This document shows positions 50,428 to 61,819 of a stretch of 64,000 bases of DNA, piece after piece. Source of the DNA: Rhodamnia argentea (taxonomy: Eukaryota > Streptophyta > Magnoliopsida > Myrtales > Myrtaceae); NCBI RefSeq assembly GCF_020921035.1, contig NC_063150.1, positions 7,192,001 to 7,256,000 on the forward strand. Reading direction: 5' to 3'. The notes below the pieces were generated by a model. The model was not told the origin of the DNA. It worked only from the letters and a program-made list of their open reading frames with translations, and searched no databases. The position numbers were made by a program, and so were the translations under genes. Positions within the stretch are counted from its first letter, which is position 1. Every line of letters starts with the position of its first letter.

Positions 50428-51858
50428 TGAATCAAAAGTATTCAAACTCATTCGCGTCTTTATGTGGTTAAACCACAATTACGTAAGGTCTAGATGTCAG
50501 TAAATTAATTGTGTTAATTATGATTTGGGATTGTCAATTGTTCAATGATGGTCTAGCCAACGAGCTTGATTATAGCATTTAGGACTTAATGATCTCCCAT
50601 AGGGTTATGAATTATATTTGAATAAGCTTCCATACTCTTCTGATATGAAGTATTAACTCATCAGTACACTGGAGGTTGCATCCATATCAGGTAAGGTCAT
50701 ACAACCTTTGCTTTAGTTTCTGGAGTTTTGCCGTACTCCTTTGTGTATATGTTATGATGTGTTCTTTCAATGAACTATTGGAATATTGAGAACGTTAGGC
50801 TTAGTTTGTGAATTTCGTCTTAATCAAGCAGTTCATTATTATCTTAGGGTAGTCCTAAGTTACATTAATCCCCTAAAGCTATCTCCTCTCACATCGCGAT
50901 TCGCTCCCATGGTTTCTTTCTGCTCCTTTATTAATCTCCGGTTATTCATTGGAAAGATTCGATGTGTGTTAAATTGATTCGATTAGAACTGAATACGACC
51001 AAAACTTGCAAGTGATTTCTTTTTATTTATTGAAGTTTTGGCAAGAAAGCTCGAAGCAGCTTTCAGTAGCGTAATTCGATTAATTTTCGACCTGGCTGGT
51101 GAACTCATTGGCATGTATTCCAAGATCTTTCCCGCGAAAATGATTGGACAAGCTGTGATGCCGAGAAATTCGTATGAGGATTCGACGGAATGAATTGCCA
51201 CAAAACAGACTCACGGTCATTTCAATGCATCAGCATTAGGAGAAGTGAAGTGCCATCCATTGTGCCGAAAATGAAGTACCAAACCCAGAAAAGAAGAAGA
51301 GGAATGGACCCAGAAAGGGTAAAAGATCTATCTGCTGCATATCATTCTTTTCAATGTGAGAAAATTTAGAAAGTTGATGAACTGTGTTCATCATTGCAAC
51401 GGGTAAACCCAACTCACGCCGGAAATGAGCTTTACGCTCCAATTTTGCCTTTTGTTTTAGTCCGATTCTTTAGTGGATTACCATTCACTGGCAATGATTA
51501 CTGTTCCCCCAAAAGCAATGCAACACTCGCAACACGCTCAATTTCGGCGATTTCTCAAAGCCAAAAGAACCATGAAACAAAAGGCCAATCTGTCGCCACC
51601 TTTCCCTCAAAAAAGTTGCACTCGCACCTGCAATTCCTCTCTTGACTTTTTAGAGCAGCAGCCATCATGGACACTCGATTGAAAAGTTCTCACCGCCATC
51701 ATCAAAGTCATCGCTCATCATCGCCAAACGCCCTTCATTGCAAAGCACACTTGACACCAGGAAGCAGACTCAGAGACTCAGAATTGCAATGCAAGGAAGA
51801 GAAGCTTTAGATTAGAGGGGACAGGGGGGCGGGGTTGGCGGGTTCGACGGTAGGAGAG
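50428..51858. other. Spacer between the CCCH and NPH3-like genes
   Basis: CCCH-gene 3' UTR followed by the NPH3-like promoter and leader. No open frame of recognisable family and no RNA gene were seen. Confidence 0.5.
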
Positions 51859-54800
51859 ATGGGCATGATAACGGTTGGAGTCGCCGAGTTGAAGCCGAGC
51901 GTGTCGGGGAGGCGGTCGCTCCGTCCGAGTTCGAGCGTCAGGCACACTATCGAATGGTGACTATCTTCCTTCTTTTTTCACTTCTTTGCTGTTGCCTACC
52001 AGAGACTTTTTTTTCTGCAGTCTTGGTGTTAGCTGCAGAGCGCATTCACTTTTATCAGTTCAGTATTTCCAAGAACAAGGAGTCAAACCATGCACTGACT
52101 GACTATTCATTTGGCAAATGAGTAGAGCTTGTACTGCATTCCTGACATAAACATCGCCTTCTCGTGAACGCTCTTCTCACAAATACAATAGTCTTCTTGG
52201 CATTTTTTCGGTTCCATTAATTGCGAAGTATCGCTTATGCTAGGTTTTCACAAATCGAATGGTCTTATATAGTAGGAAGTGACACGGCCGGTAGAGGCCG
52301 CCCTTTACTATATATGAATTAGGAAGATGGCTCTCTGCCATGCCGAGGTCTTAAAACTTGGAGTTCAATAGCTTCTAGCGCATCAGAGGAATTAATGAAA
52401 AGTCTGGTTCTTTTCTTGGATCGATTATCCGAACCTTAGATCTATCAAGGACAGAGTTTTGAACAAACATCATGATGGACCATGCTGTCCAAAGTTAAGA
52501 ATGTTAAGCACAGACAGAACTTTCATGCAATCTCGGCGTCCTGGCCTGAGAAGCCTAAGTTGGTGCATAGTCCTTCAGTCACTGGCAATTTCCTCTCGAA
52601 TGGAAAACAAGCTTTTTGCTAGTGAAAACTTAAATTTCAAATTCGATCTGAACTGATGATTTTTGCAGGCCAATATCTGATGTCTCCAGCGATCTCACCG
52701 TTGAAGTAGGAGTCACAACCTTCGCACTTCACAAGGTATGAAGGATTCAATTGGAGAATGACCGACGCCTTTTGATCTTCTTAGGAGTGAGAAAAGATCT
52801 TTAAAACTGATTTATCATTGAAACTTCAAGTAAAGATGCCAGTGAAGGTTGTGGTCCTTTTCTTCTTTAATTAATGGATGACGATGCTCTCCTCTTTTCC
52901 GTTTAGGTTTTCATAGTTAATTTCAAACTCATAGCAACTAAAACCGCTGTAGCTTAACTATGTACATTCCTACAGCCTAATCCAGTTAGTCTAATTCATA
53001 AGTTCGGGTATTGTTTTTCTTCGGCTGAAGATTCCAGAGAACAAAGTTTCTCCGGCGGTGATAACATAAATAGATGGTTTGCTCTGAACCTACTCTTTCT
53101 ACAGAAACCAATGCAGAAAAATGAGATAAACATAAGAGCTCAAGTGTGTGCCTTTTCATAGGATCATTGATGAACAGAGTATGGTCCTTGCAGTTTCCTC
53201 TTGTTTCGCGGAGCGGTCGGATTCTGAAACTGTTGGTGGACACAAAAGAATCGAAAGCCTCACGGATTAGTCTCCGGGATGTCCCAGGCGGTCCACAGGC
53301 ATTCGAGATAGCTGCCAAGTTCTGTTATGGCATAAACATAGACATTTCATTGTCCAACGTCGCAACACTTCGCTGCATAGCTCATTACCTGGAGATGACC
53401 GAGGAATTGGCTGAGAAAAACCTGGCATGCCGAACTGAAGCTTACATTAAGGACATGGTGCTACCGAACATATCTATCTCAATCACCGTGCTTCATCAAT
53501 GCCAAAACCTGTTACCCACCTCTGAAGAGATCAACCTGGTCAGTAGGCTGATCAATGCCATAGCGAACAACGCTTGCAAAGAGCAGCTCACGTCGGGCTT
53601 ATCCAAGCTCGACCGCAATTTCTCAGCAAAGCCCATTGAGGACGTGGAACCAGAGACGCCTGCAGATTGGTGGGGAAAATCGCTTTCAGTACTCAGTCTC
53701 GATTTCTTCCAGCGAGTTCTAACGGCGGTCAAGTCGAAGGGGCTAAAGCAGGACATGGTCAGCAAGATTTTGGTGAACTATGCCCATAATTCTCTTCAGG
53801 GTCTCATCCTTAGAGATCCGCATTCTGCAAAAGCGAGTTATTCAGACTTGGAATCGCAGAAGAAGCAAAGGGTGATTGTGGAAACGATAGTCAGCTTGCT
53901 TCCGACACAGTCGAGGAAGAGCCCCGTCCCGATGGCATTTCTTTCGAGCTTGCTGAAGATCGCCATTGGAGCATCTGCGTCCGCTTCTTGCAGGTCCGAT
54001 CTGGAGAGGCGGATTGGCTTGCAGTTGGACCAGGCCATTCTCGAGGACATCCTCATCCCCGCGAATTCACACGGGAATGGGCCAAGCCTAATCTACGACA
54101 CAGAGTCGATCTTGAGGATATTTTCCACTTTCTTGAACTTGAACGAGGACGAGGACGAGGAGGATGAGGACAATCAGCTGAGGGATGAAAACGAGATGGT
54201 TTGCAACTTCGAGAGTCCTGGATCCCCGAAGCATAGCTCGCTTCTCAAGGTCTCGAAGTTGTTGGACAACTATCTTGCGGAGGTTGCCCTGGATCCCAAC
54301 TTGTCACCGTCCAAGTTCACAGCGCTCGCCGAACTGCTTCCCGACCACGCCCGCGTAGCAAACGATGGACTCTATAGAGCTGTCGATATCTTCCTCAAGG
54401 TCAGGATCCTTATCCTTGCCATCCTTGTACCAGAAACCTTTCATAGGAAACGTAATTCTATTCAAATTTGCTCACGCTCCTCTTCGGCAGGCTCATCCGA
54501 ACGTCAAGGACACGGAGCGAAACCGGCTGTGCAAGACCGTCAACTGCCAGAAACTGTCGCAGGAAGCCTGTAGCCACGCGGCGCAGAACGAGAGGCTGCC
54601 AGTGCAGATGGCAGTCCAAGTCCTGTACTTTGAGCAGATCAGGCTGAAGAGCGCGGTGAGCGGAGCAAGCGGGCCGCAACATGGCACATCCTTCATGGGG
54701 TCGGCCAGCTTCGGAGGGGCCGGCCCGTTCCCGCACCGCTCGGGGAGCGGGGCGGGCGGAGGGAGCGGGGCCATCTCGCCGCGGGACAACTACGCGTCTG

Positions 54801-55072
54801 TGAGGAGGGAGAACCGGGAGCTGAAGCTAGAGGTGGCCAGGATGAGGATGAGGCTGACGGACTTGGAGAAGGACCACGTCTCGATGAAGCAGGAGCTCGG
54901 GAGGCCACACCCGGCGAGCCGGCTGCTGAGGTCGTTCACCAAGAAGCTGAGCAAGCTCAACGGCTTGTTCCGGATGAACTCGACGAGGGCGCAGCCGCAG
55001 GGGAGCAAGGCGAACTCGGAGACGGGCTTCTTGTTTCAGAACCACAAGAGGAGGAACTACTCATTTTCTTGA
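51859..55072 (+). CDS. BTB/POZ-NPH3 family protein (At1g03010-like)
   Basis: Four exons (51859-51956, 52669-52735, 53194-54399, 54491-55072) give 650 residues. NPH3/RPT2-like proteins are plant plasma-membrane-associated adaptors, some linking phototropins or auxin transport to CUL3 ubiquitin ligases. The N-terminus is MGMITVGVAELKPSVSGRRS. The BTB domain (about 40-140) holds SDVSSDLTVEVGVTTFALHK, FPLVSRSGRI and FEIAAKFCYGINIDI. The NPH3 domain (about 195-530) holds DWWGKSLSVLSLDFFQRVL, IVETIVSLLPTQSRKSPVPM, RRIGLQLDQAILEDILIP, the family Tyr-containing LPDHARVANDGLYRAVDIFL and RLCKTVNCQKLSQEACSHAA. A coiled coil follows (YASVRRENRELKLEVARMRM). The C-terminus, KRRNYSFS, resembles the phosphorylatable RxS tail known to bind 14-3-3 in NPH3. 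Motif order and spacing match Arabidopsis At1g03010 as I remember it. An acidic run (EDEDEEDED) is near 390. Intact. Confidence 0.94.
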
Positions 55073-55300
55073 ACCACCATGTTGTTTGAGCTTCGACCGT
55101 ATAGATTTACTGTATCGTTTGTATCTCACTGGGGTTCGTCGACGGACAAAATGCCACTGCCAGGCAAAGGCTAAGCTCCGCATTATCGTCTTCCGTGCTC
55201 AGTCAATTGTTCATAACTTCGTCTCAGACAATGCAGGAGTCAACGAACCCTGGCGTGTAATTCAATAATTATTTATTGTGAGCAAACCATGTCAACAAAT

Positions 55301-55373
55301 GACTCCGTGGCCCAATGGATAAGGCGCTGGTCTACGGAACCAGAGATTCTGGGTTCGATCCCCAGCGGAGTCG
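55301..55373 (+). tRNA. tRNA-Arg (anticodon ACG)
   Basis: This 73-nt cloverleaf has acceptor stem GACTCCG/CGGAGTC with discriminator G, a D-arm containing the A-box TGGCCCAATGG, anticodon stem CTGGT/ACCAG around loop CTACGGA (anticodon ACG, read as ICG after deamination), and T-arm CTGGG/CCCAG with B-box GGTTCGATCCC. A TTTT terminator follows within about 10 bp. There is no intron and CCA is not encoded, as normal for a nuclear gene. Confidence 0.97.
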
Positions 55374-55583
55374 ACTCTTGTCCTTTTAATTCCGTTTCTC
55401 TTTTTGGGCTTATTTTGTTTGTCCTGTGGGCTCTCGAGAGGATTATGCTTTAGGGGAGATCCAAGAACGACGCCGTTCCTAGCTTCTTCCTCTTCTTCAA
55501 AGCTTGTTTGCTGCAGGAGCACAGCGCGGTGCATCTTCTGCGGTGATTGAAAAATCGGAGAGAGACAGAGTGACCACCACGCG

Positions 55584-55833
55584 ATGTCGTTCTCGCGCCT
55601 GTCCAGCTCCTTACCCTTTTCCCGTCTCTTCAAGTAAGCGACTGATGATCTCGCTTCAACCCGAATGTGTTTTGCCTTCTTTTTTTCCCCCTTCTGCGTG
55701 ATTGCGATTGAGCAAGAGCTGTGGGGTTAATTGACCGTCGAATTTCTGGGTGTTTAGTTGATTCCGGTTATAATGGTCTCTAATTCTCTTTCTAGTTCTG
55801 TTTCTGCTCGATTGGGCATGCTCAGTTAGATTA

Positions 55834-55879
<46 letters not shown>

Positions 55880-57026
55880 ATTTTTTTAAATTTGCTTGGT
55901 GTTGTGTTCCAATCAAATTAAGAAGACCCCCAGTCGAAACAAATGGGTTTCCTGAAACGGATGAAAACAGGGAGGAGGATGAATCACATGCCCATGTGGA
56001 TGAATCAGTGATTCTCACAAGACATGATGGATTGTGGGGCATAAGTTTCAATGGCAGGAAACCTATGCCTGTGTGATTCTTCCATAGGTTGAATTGAATA
56101 CTTGGTTGTCGGAATAATGGTCTGAGACTCAAAGGTGGATGCTTGGGCGTGATAACTTATTTGCCGTTCAATATCCGCATGAAGCTTGGAAGCTCTCGCC
56201 TGCATTGTATCATTTGGTCTAAAAATGGAACTCATAACACTTTGGGGGGGGTTGTTAATTTCTGGGATCGACATTGATCTCCTGTGATATGGACAATAAT
56301 CTGATCAGGAAATCGTTAAGCGAGACTGATTGATCTTCTGTATCTACCTTTTCTTCCTGATATTGGTTAGCCACGCTTAGCAGAGTTTTAAGATGTTATA
56401 AGGTGTGAATGAGGTCAAGTCATGCTTGAGCCTTTTACAATTCGAGAATGATAGTTGATTGTTATATCCCTGCCCTTTGGTTCTGTCTTTTCCAAGATAA
56501 AGTTATGGACGTAGTAATCGATTTCTTGTGTCCTTGAGCCGGTTCATGGAAGTTCACTCTTGTGGCGAGTTAATACTTGACCCCGAAAAGAAAAAAAGCC
56601 TTCTTTTTGCACAAGTAGGCTTTTCAGTTACAGAGGTTAAAGTGACACCACGAATATCATGTAATGTGCAGTCGGCTCTTCCTTTTTGCCCCCTCATGGT
56701 TGCTTCTCCCTTTGCAGTTTCCACTTTGCTAATACTCCTGCTATAGCTATGGATGATCTTGGCCTTTTTGTTTTCTCTGTTTCTACCTTTTTTCTTCGCC
56801 TTTTGATTTGTACGTCATTTCCCCCTTCCACAGGCAGTTGGAGCAAGAAGCGGAAACAGTAGTGAGGGTGTTGCAGCCCGGACCTTTGGGAATCATAGAG
56901 CACAAGTTCTCGACTGAGGAGATAAATGAGGCCAATGCCACAGTCTGCCGAGCAGTAGGAGCTTGGAGAAAAAGTGCCGAACTAGAGAAAAGAAACCCGT
57001 TCTTGAGAGATTATATCGAATCATGA
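55584..57026 (+). CDS. Small conserved-looking protein of unknown function (80 residues)
   Basis: Two exons (55584-55633 and 56834-57026) join in frame with consensus splice sites (CAA|GTAAGC and CACAG|GC). The product starts MSFSRLSSSLPFSRLFKQLE; its second exon reads EQEAETVVRVLQPGPLGIIE, then HKFSTEEINEANATVCRAVG and AWRKSAELEKRNPFLRDYIE, ending with Ser. The first 16 residues are Ser/Arg/Phe-rich without acidic residues, so a mitochondrial presequence is possible. The rest is amphipathic and helical. I have a faint memory of plant proteins with a PGPLGIIEHKF motif but cannot name a function. A (CT)n tract lies in the intron. The gene model is supported by frame continuity across the splice and by codon-like composition, not by homology I can prove. 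Confidence 0.7.
55836..55878. repeat. (CT)n microsatellite in intron
   Basis: About 21 uninterrupted CT units lie in the intron of the 80-residue protein gene. Confidence 0.95.
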
Positions 57027-58274
57027 GGGAAGACCGATAGCTCTGACTCTTCACCGTGTGCAAGCTATTTCTGATGCTCTGTTCAGAGAATGCGCACAAC
57101 GATCTACTTCCCACAAGATCCATTTCATCGCTGATTTGATTGGTAGCAATTGTTGATGGTAGGAATCATAGAAGTAGTAATGAGTGGAAGGCATGCTAGT
57201 TCCTTCTTTTCCTGCCCAGTTGCTAAACTGACTATTATTTTTGCCGAAGGATGTGTATGCCATGCATTGCATGAAAAAGGAAATGCGAACTAAGTTGTGC
57301 TTGCTCGTACCCTTAAATTAGGCAGCGAATGACTCTATGCTTACCTTTGAGAAGGTGCCTAATACTCTTGTCTTACTCTTATGTAGTTCACCTAGCTTTA
57401 GAGTGTTTCTGTAGTGAAAAAGTGGAGGTACCTTTCCGAGTTGCATCATTGCAGGTTTGATCTTATCTTTGCCGCACTTTCTTTCACGGACTCATAATGG
57501 GAAGAAGAACGTGGTAGCAAAATTCCCCGGAACGGGTACTTTGCTGTTGCTGACATTCTTTGTTCTGAGAAATTGGTGAGAATGCTGTCTGTTGGTTGTA
57601 CTTTGAAAAAGTAGACTCTCTTCTTGATTGTTCTCTCCTTTAGGTCCTCCATAACGTGCACATGGATAATGTTGGATTGTTGATGTGAATTCTCTGTTTT
57701 GCGTCCTTCCATTCTCAGCGGTAGTGTAAGTTGTTTACCCAAACATCGCGTAATGTTTTTTTACTTTGGCTGTATACATCTACCTTGGACCGCATATCTT
57801 CATGTGTGCAAATTAGATGTCTAAATCGATTCCGTTCGGAGTTTAATCTATGCGAACCGAAAAAAGGAGATGAGTTTTGCTATGAAAAGCATGCTGCGTA
57901 GTATGATTGATGGCTAAACGAGGTTAGGTCATGGTCGTTGTCAATCAAATACATGCATTTCCATGGATTTTTTGTTTTAAGGGAACTGCATTAGGAGTCA
58001 GATCATAAAGTGAGGATGAAAATAAGAATTGCAATGATCATGCGTCATATATGCTTGCGATTCTTCTTGACACTAATATTTTGAGATGGAAGACATATTT
58101 CTCGTAAAATTGTTACATATGTACCTCGATAGTACATAATAAACAGGATTGTGTGACATAAAGATTTCATCGGAACTGCTCGTTTCTTATTGTCAAGCCC
58201 ATAATTGTGATTGTAGAGATATTATTCATGCGAAAGTCATCTATATGTTTGGCTGAACGACGTTGTTGTGGCGG
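57027..58274. other. Spacer, no gene seen
   Basis: Probable 3' UTR of the small gene followed by AT-rich spacer. Open frames are short and unrecognised. Confidence 0.5.
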
Positions 58275-58540
58275 AGAAAAATTGTCCGAAAAGTCATAAA
58301 TCTATTGCCGACGGTCAATTAAGTTCTAAACTTTTTCATATGATCAATTCAGTTCTGTATCTTTTGACGATTTGTCAATGTAGTCCTCTTTACGTGGTCG
58401 GTGTCCACGTCAATGATCTCATTTGGCCGGAAGGACTATAATCGCTAATTATCAAAAGGTTTAGAATTAAATAAATCAAAGTGGAAAGTCTAGGGCCGAG
58501 TTGACTTGCGCACTGTAGGTTCAAGAGTTTTTGGACAATT
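58275..58540. mobile_element. Short inverted-repeat element
   Basis: The left half carries tandem units (tcaattaagttctaaactttttcat, atcaattcagttctgtatctttt, atttgtcaatgtagtcctc) leading to tggtcggtgtccacgtcaatg. The right half mirrors them (aaaaggtttagaattaaataaa, tcaaagtggaaagtctaggg, ccgagttgacttgcgc). Unit sequence and the 'ccacgtc' centre resemble the 8597-9313 element without its GC-rich core. No clear target duplication. Confidence 0.55.
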
Positions 58541-59300
58541 ACCCCCGACGGCGGTGGCGGCTAAAAAGATTCGGAAAAAGGGAAATCGGGGCGGGTTTTG
58601 TTTTTGTTCTTTTTTGGGATTTTGAAGCTTCTTCCACATCATATGTCATCTGTTCCTTCGTTGGAAATACTTTTCGACTGTCGATGATGGAACGAACTTA
58701 CACCTACGGGGCCTTAACTTTTTGCCTCTTCTCATTCGGCTTTCGGTAGGTAGCAGTTAAGGACGTCGCCATTGCCATTGTCAAAAATAAGCCTAACTTC
58801 CTTCTTTTACCCAATCAAATATCAATAATTCTACCAAAACGAACATAAATTTCTAAATTAAAGCGTGATTGGCACGATTTGTGAAAGTCTTTCTTCTTTG
58901 GTTGTGAAATCACATCGCCTGCATCACGTGCCTTCTTCTAGACCAGAAGAGTTGCATGCAACAGTTTAGCATTTGATTCAAGTGCTATGGTACGACGGAA
59001 ATGGGTGCATCGACGCCTTTGTGCTAAGAAGCTAGTGTAACTGGAGATCAACTTGCATCACCTGACCGTTCATGTGAGCCCAATGCATAAGTACGATTAG
59101 ATTCGATCGGTCTCGTATCGCTCGAAACTCAGATCGCTAGTCGTTCTTGGTGCACGTTGCTATCCATTCGAAATTTGCTATTCGAATAAATTAACTTGAA
59201 TCTCGACATGTTGCAATGCTGCTTATCTATATCCGACTCGAGTTAAACATGATCAGGAGTCATGTTTGACCGCACTGGGTGCGTATGATTTCAATATACT
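58541..59300. other. Spacer before the glutaredoxin duplication
   Basis: No gene recognised. A 72-codon plus-strand frame beginning inside the end of the short inverted-repeat element is judged accidental. Confidence 0.45.
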
Positions 59301-59649
59301 TTAGAGCGATGTAATGAAATTTAGGACTAGAAGTTTACTTCATTGACTTGAGAATAGGGGCGCTTACACATTGAAGTTTACCACCTCAAAACCTAAATTT
59401 AGAGCAATACAGGGACTTCCCACACATATCAAAAGACCTCATAAAGCAAAAGAAAAGGGGAAAAAAAAAACAGAGAAGAAGGCTGTCATCTTCCATAGAG
59501 CGCAGCCAATAGGGTTAGCAAAACAAAGCTACCAAAAAGTCCGCCTTTTCATATTCGTAGCACGATCTCGCTCGTCTATTTTAGACGTATTGTTATTGTT
59601 ATACTGAGGGAAAACTGAAGAAAGTTGCAAATACTATTTTTTTTTAGTC

Positions 59650-59961
59650 TTATATCCAGATAGCTCTGGCCTCTCGGAGGAGAGGGACCAGAGTCCCCCT
59701 CAACTGGTGGCTCATGAGCTCGTTCGGGCCGCCGATGTACTTCTGGCCGATGAACACGGTAGGGACGACCTCGCACCGGCCGAGCTGGACCAGCGCGCGC
59801 TCGATCTGCTTGCCGTTCGGGATCTCGTCGAGCTCGTACACCGTCGGGTTGGCTCCGTAGCTCAGTATGAGCGACTTCACGGTGTGGCTCATGCAGCAGG
59901 TGCTCTTGCTGAATATCACCACCGCCTTGTCCTTCACGAGCCCTGCCAGCGCCGTGTCCAT
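59650..59961 (-). CDS. CC-type glutaredoxin (CCMS active site), copy 1
   Basis: Intronless frame of 103 residues, the usual length for plant class III (ROXY/GRXS) glutaredoxins. These are small cytosolic and nuclear proteins that bind TGA bZIP factors and dampen or modulate their targets. The active site CCMS is at 22-25 after VVIFSKST. The glutathione-binding region is present (VVPTVFIGQKYIGGPNELMS, with the cis-Pro of VVP and the GG pair). The C-terminus keeps both family motifs, LVPLL (91-95, LxxLL type) and AIWI (100-103, the ALWL-type end needed for TGA binding). The start is set by homology to the family and by the second copy. A TATA box lies about 110 bp upstream. Residues ANPTVYELDEIPNGKQIERA are typical of the GRXS group. 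Intact. Confidence 0.96.
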   Translation of the reverse strand: MDTALAGLVKDKAVVIFSKSTCCMSHTVKSLILSYGANPTVYELDEIPNGKQIERALVQLGRCEVVPTVFIGQKYIGGPNELMSHQLRGTLVPLLREARAIWI

Positions 59962-60065
59962 GCCGCCGGACGAAGACGTAGCCTTAGCGTCCAGACAATC
60001 GTTTGCGTATGTGAGCTAGTGCGTGCTTTGGGTCTGCTTGTGAGAGAATGGCTTTGGGTTTGAGG

Positions 60066-60076
60066 TCCTTTTATAG
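60066..60076 (-). promoter_or_regulatory. TATA box of glutaredoxin copy 1
   Basis: CTATAAAAGGA on the minus strand, about 110 bp upstream of the start codon. The same element is found at the same spacing in copy 2. Confidence 0.65.
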
Positions 60077-60179
60077 AAACTCATCAGCTGTTGCACTGTG
60101 GATGGATTCTCTTTTATGGGGCGCCTATCTTATAAAAATTTAATTAAAATTCTGGCAAGCATAATGTTAGAGATAAAAA

Positions 60180-61430
60180 AAAAAAAAGGGTTTATTTGCA
60201 ATGTTTCTAGGGTGCGAACAATATACGAGGAACCGTACGTGAGATCTTATTCCAATATCAACCTTATGGTTAAGTGATGTTGACCTTTGGGTCGCAAGTT
60301 GCAATCTCCTTTAGCTTGATGCACAGTGATTGTAATAGAACATATGTTTTTGGCCACGTGAAGGAACTGTGTTGCCATCTAGAACTTGAAAAAAACATAG
60401 TGGAATATATTCCCATGCATGCAGAATTTTTGGACGTGGCCTGGATTGAGGACATGATGAGTCCGATGGCGAAGAAAGATCCTAATCAATGGGACATCTC
60501 CTAGCATGGTAGTCTGGTGAGTATTCCAAGCCCCAACATTTTTTTTTTTTTTGTTACAACGGCAAACTCTAATTAAGTGATGGTTTGAGTTCTCCTTCGT
60601 CCCTGATTAAGGGGATTTTTTTTTTCTCGAACCCGATATCTAATTGTGGGTTACAAATATGGATATCACACGTGCAAACTTGGTTAAATATGATACCGGA
60701 AAATGCCCATTTTTCGTAACTCGCTAATCGGAAGATTAGTCGGAGGAAAGTTTTCTCAAAGTTTAGATGGAGAAAAAATGGTCCTTGTTAAGGTGCACCT
60801 ACGAAGATCGCTAACGGAGAGCCTAAGTCCAAGTCTATCAATTACGTATTTGGTTAGATCAATTTTCGCTTAAAAGTCCAAGAAATCGAACTTCTATTGC
60901 CGATCCCAAACAGTCCTTAAAAGATAGTGACTGCCTATTGTAGTCTAATGGTTCTAAGGGATGTTTTTATTTCTATGGTAGCTCCCCCTTGTGCTAGGCC
61001 GCGTCAACCGAATCACATACATTTTCGTGCTATTTCCTTCCTTGTTCTTGATCATTGCTTTTGCCTTCTATTACGCCATGTTTGGCAAAAGAAATGTGCA
61101 TGTCATACTAGCCAAGTGCTAAATCATATTTTTGATTGTGATAGTTGACTTGTTACCGTGAATTTCTTGAGTTGATTGTGCCTCAATATTCACACTTTGT
61201 TCACCTATACATGCTGGCAGGCTCCATGCCAGAGAAAAAGAAAATTGCTAATCTGCCTTGATCAATACAGATTGTCATGTTATATGAAGTATATATAACC
61301 TTGCGGTATTCTCCAACCAATTGAACTCTTGTAAGAGTCAATTATCTATCATGGAATTGAATGATATTCATTCGCCTACATAAATTTCGGGGGGCGCGCA
61401 TATCATTTGATGCCATAAGAGTATATATAT
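60180..61430. other. Glutaredoxin copy 1 upstream region and spacer
   Basis: Contains no recognised gene. Much of it recurs in copy 2 (for example 60274-60460 against 62438-62625, and 60880-61380 against 63538-63985), so open frames here (such as 60274-60504) are part of duplicated non-coding DNA. Poly-T at about 60540-60552. Confidence 0.55.
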
Positions 61431-61819
61431 AGAGTGATATAACGCAATTTAAGACTGGAAGTTTACTTCATTGACTTGAAAATTTAGGAGCTTACACATT
61501 TGAAGTTTACCACCGCAAATCTTTCTCATTACCTCAAAACATAATTTAGAACAGTACAAGGACTTCCCATACATATTAAAAGACCTAAAAAATCATCAAA
61601 AAAGAAAGAAAGAAAGAAAAACAGAGAAGAAGGCTGTCATCTTCCATCGAGCGCAGCCATTAGGGTCAGAGAACAAAGCTACCAAAAAGTCCGCCTTTTC
61701 ATATTCGTAATACGGTCTCGCTCGTGTTTTTTAGACGTATTATTATTATACGGAGGGAAAACTAACGAAAGTTGCATGTACTTATATCTTCAGTCTCTAT
61801 ATCCAAATAGCTCTGGCCT

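Larger units (their letters stand above)
59301..61430. repeat. Tandem duplication, copy 1 (glutaredoxin unit)
   Basis: This 2.1-kb unit includes the first glutaredoxin gene, its 3' and 5' flanks and a spacer. Copy 2 (61431-63985) repeats the same order: atttaggactagaagtttac..., the gene, the TATA region, 'gttgacctttgggtcgcaagttgcaatctcctttagc', 'cccatgcatgcag', 'cagtccttaaaagatagtgact' and the 'atctatcatggaattgaat' tail. Similarity is patchy in the spacers and high in the gene. Confidence 0.88.

Noticed and set aside
54365-54490. Alternative N-terminal extension of the last NPH3-like exon (frame starting at 54365)
   Set aside because: Covers the intron between LK|gtcagg and gcag|GCTCAT; splicing gives the conserved DIFLK-AHPNVKDTER join.
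60274-60504. 76-codon frame upstream of glutaredoxin copy 1
   Set aside because: The same DNA recurs in copy 2 with frame-breaking differences including a microsatellite, so it is duplicated non-coding sequence.
61600-61620. Short-spaced AAAG repeats as a CRISPR-like array
   Set aside because: Simple microsatellite with no spacers; the genome is eukaryotic.
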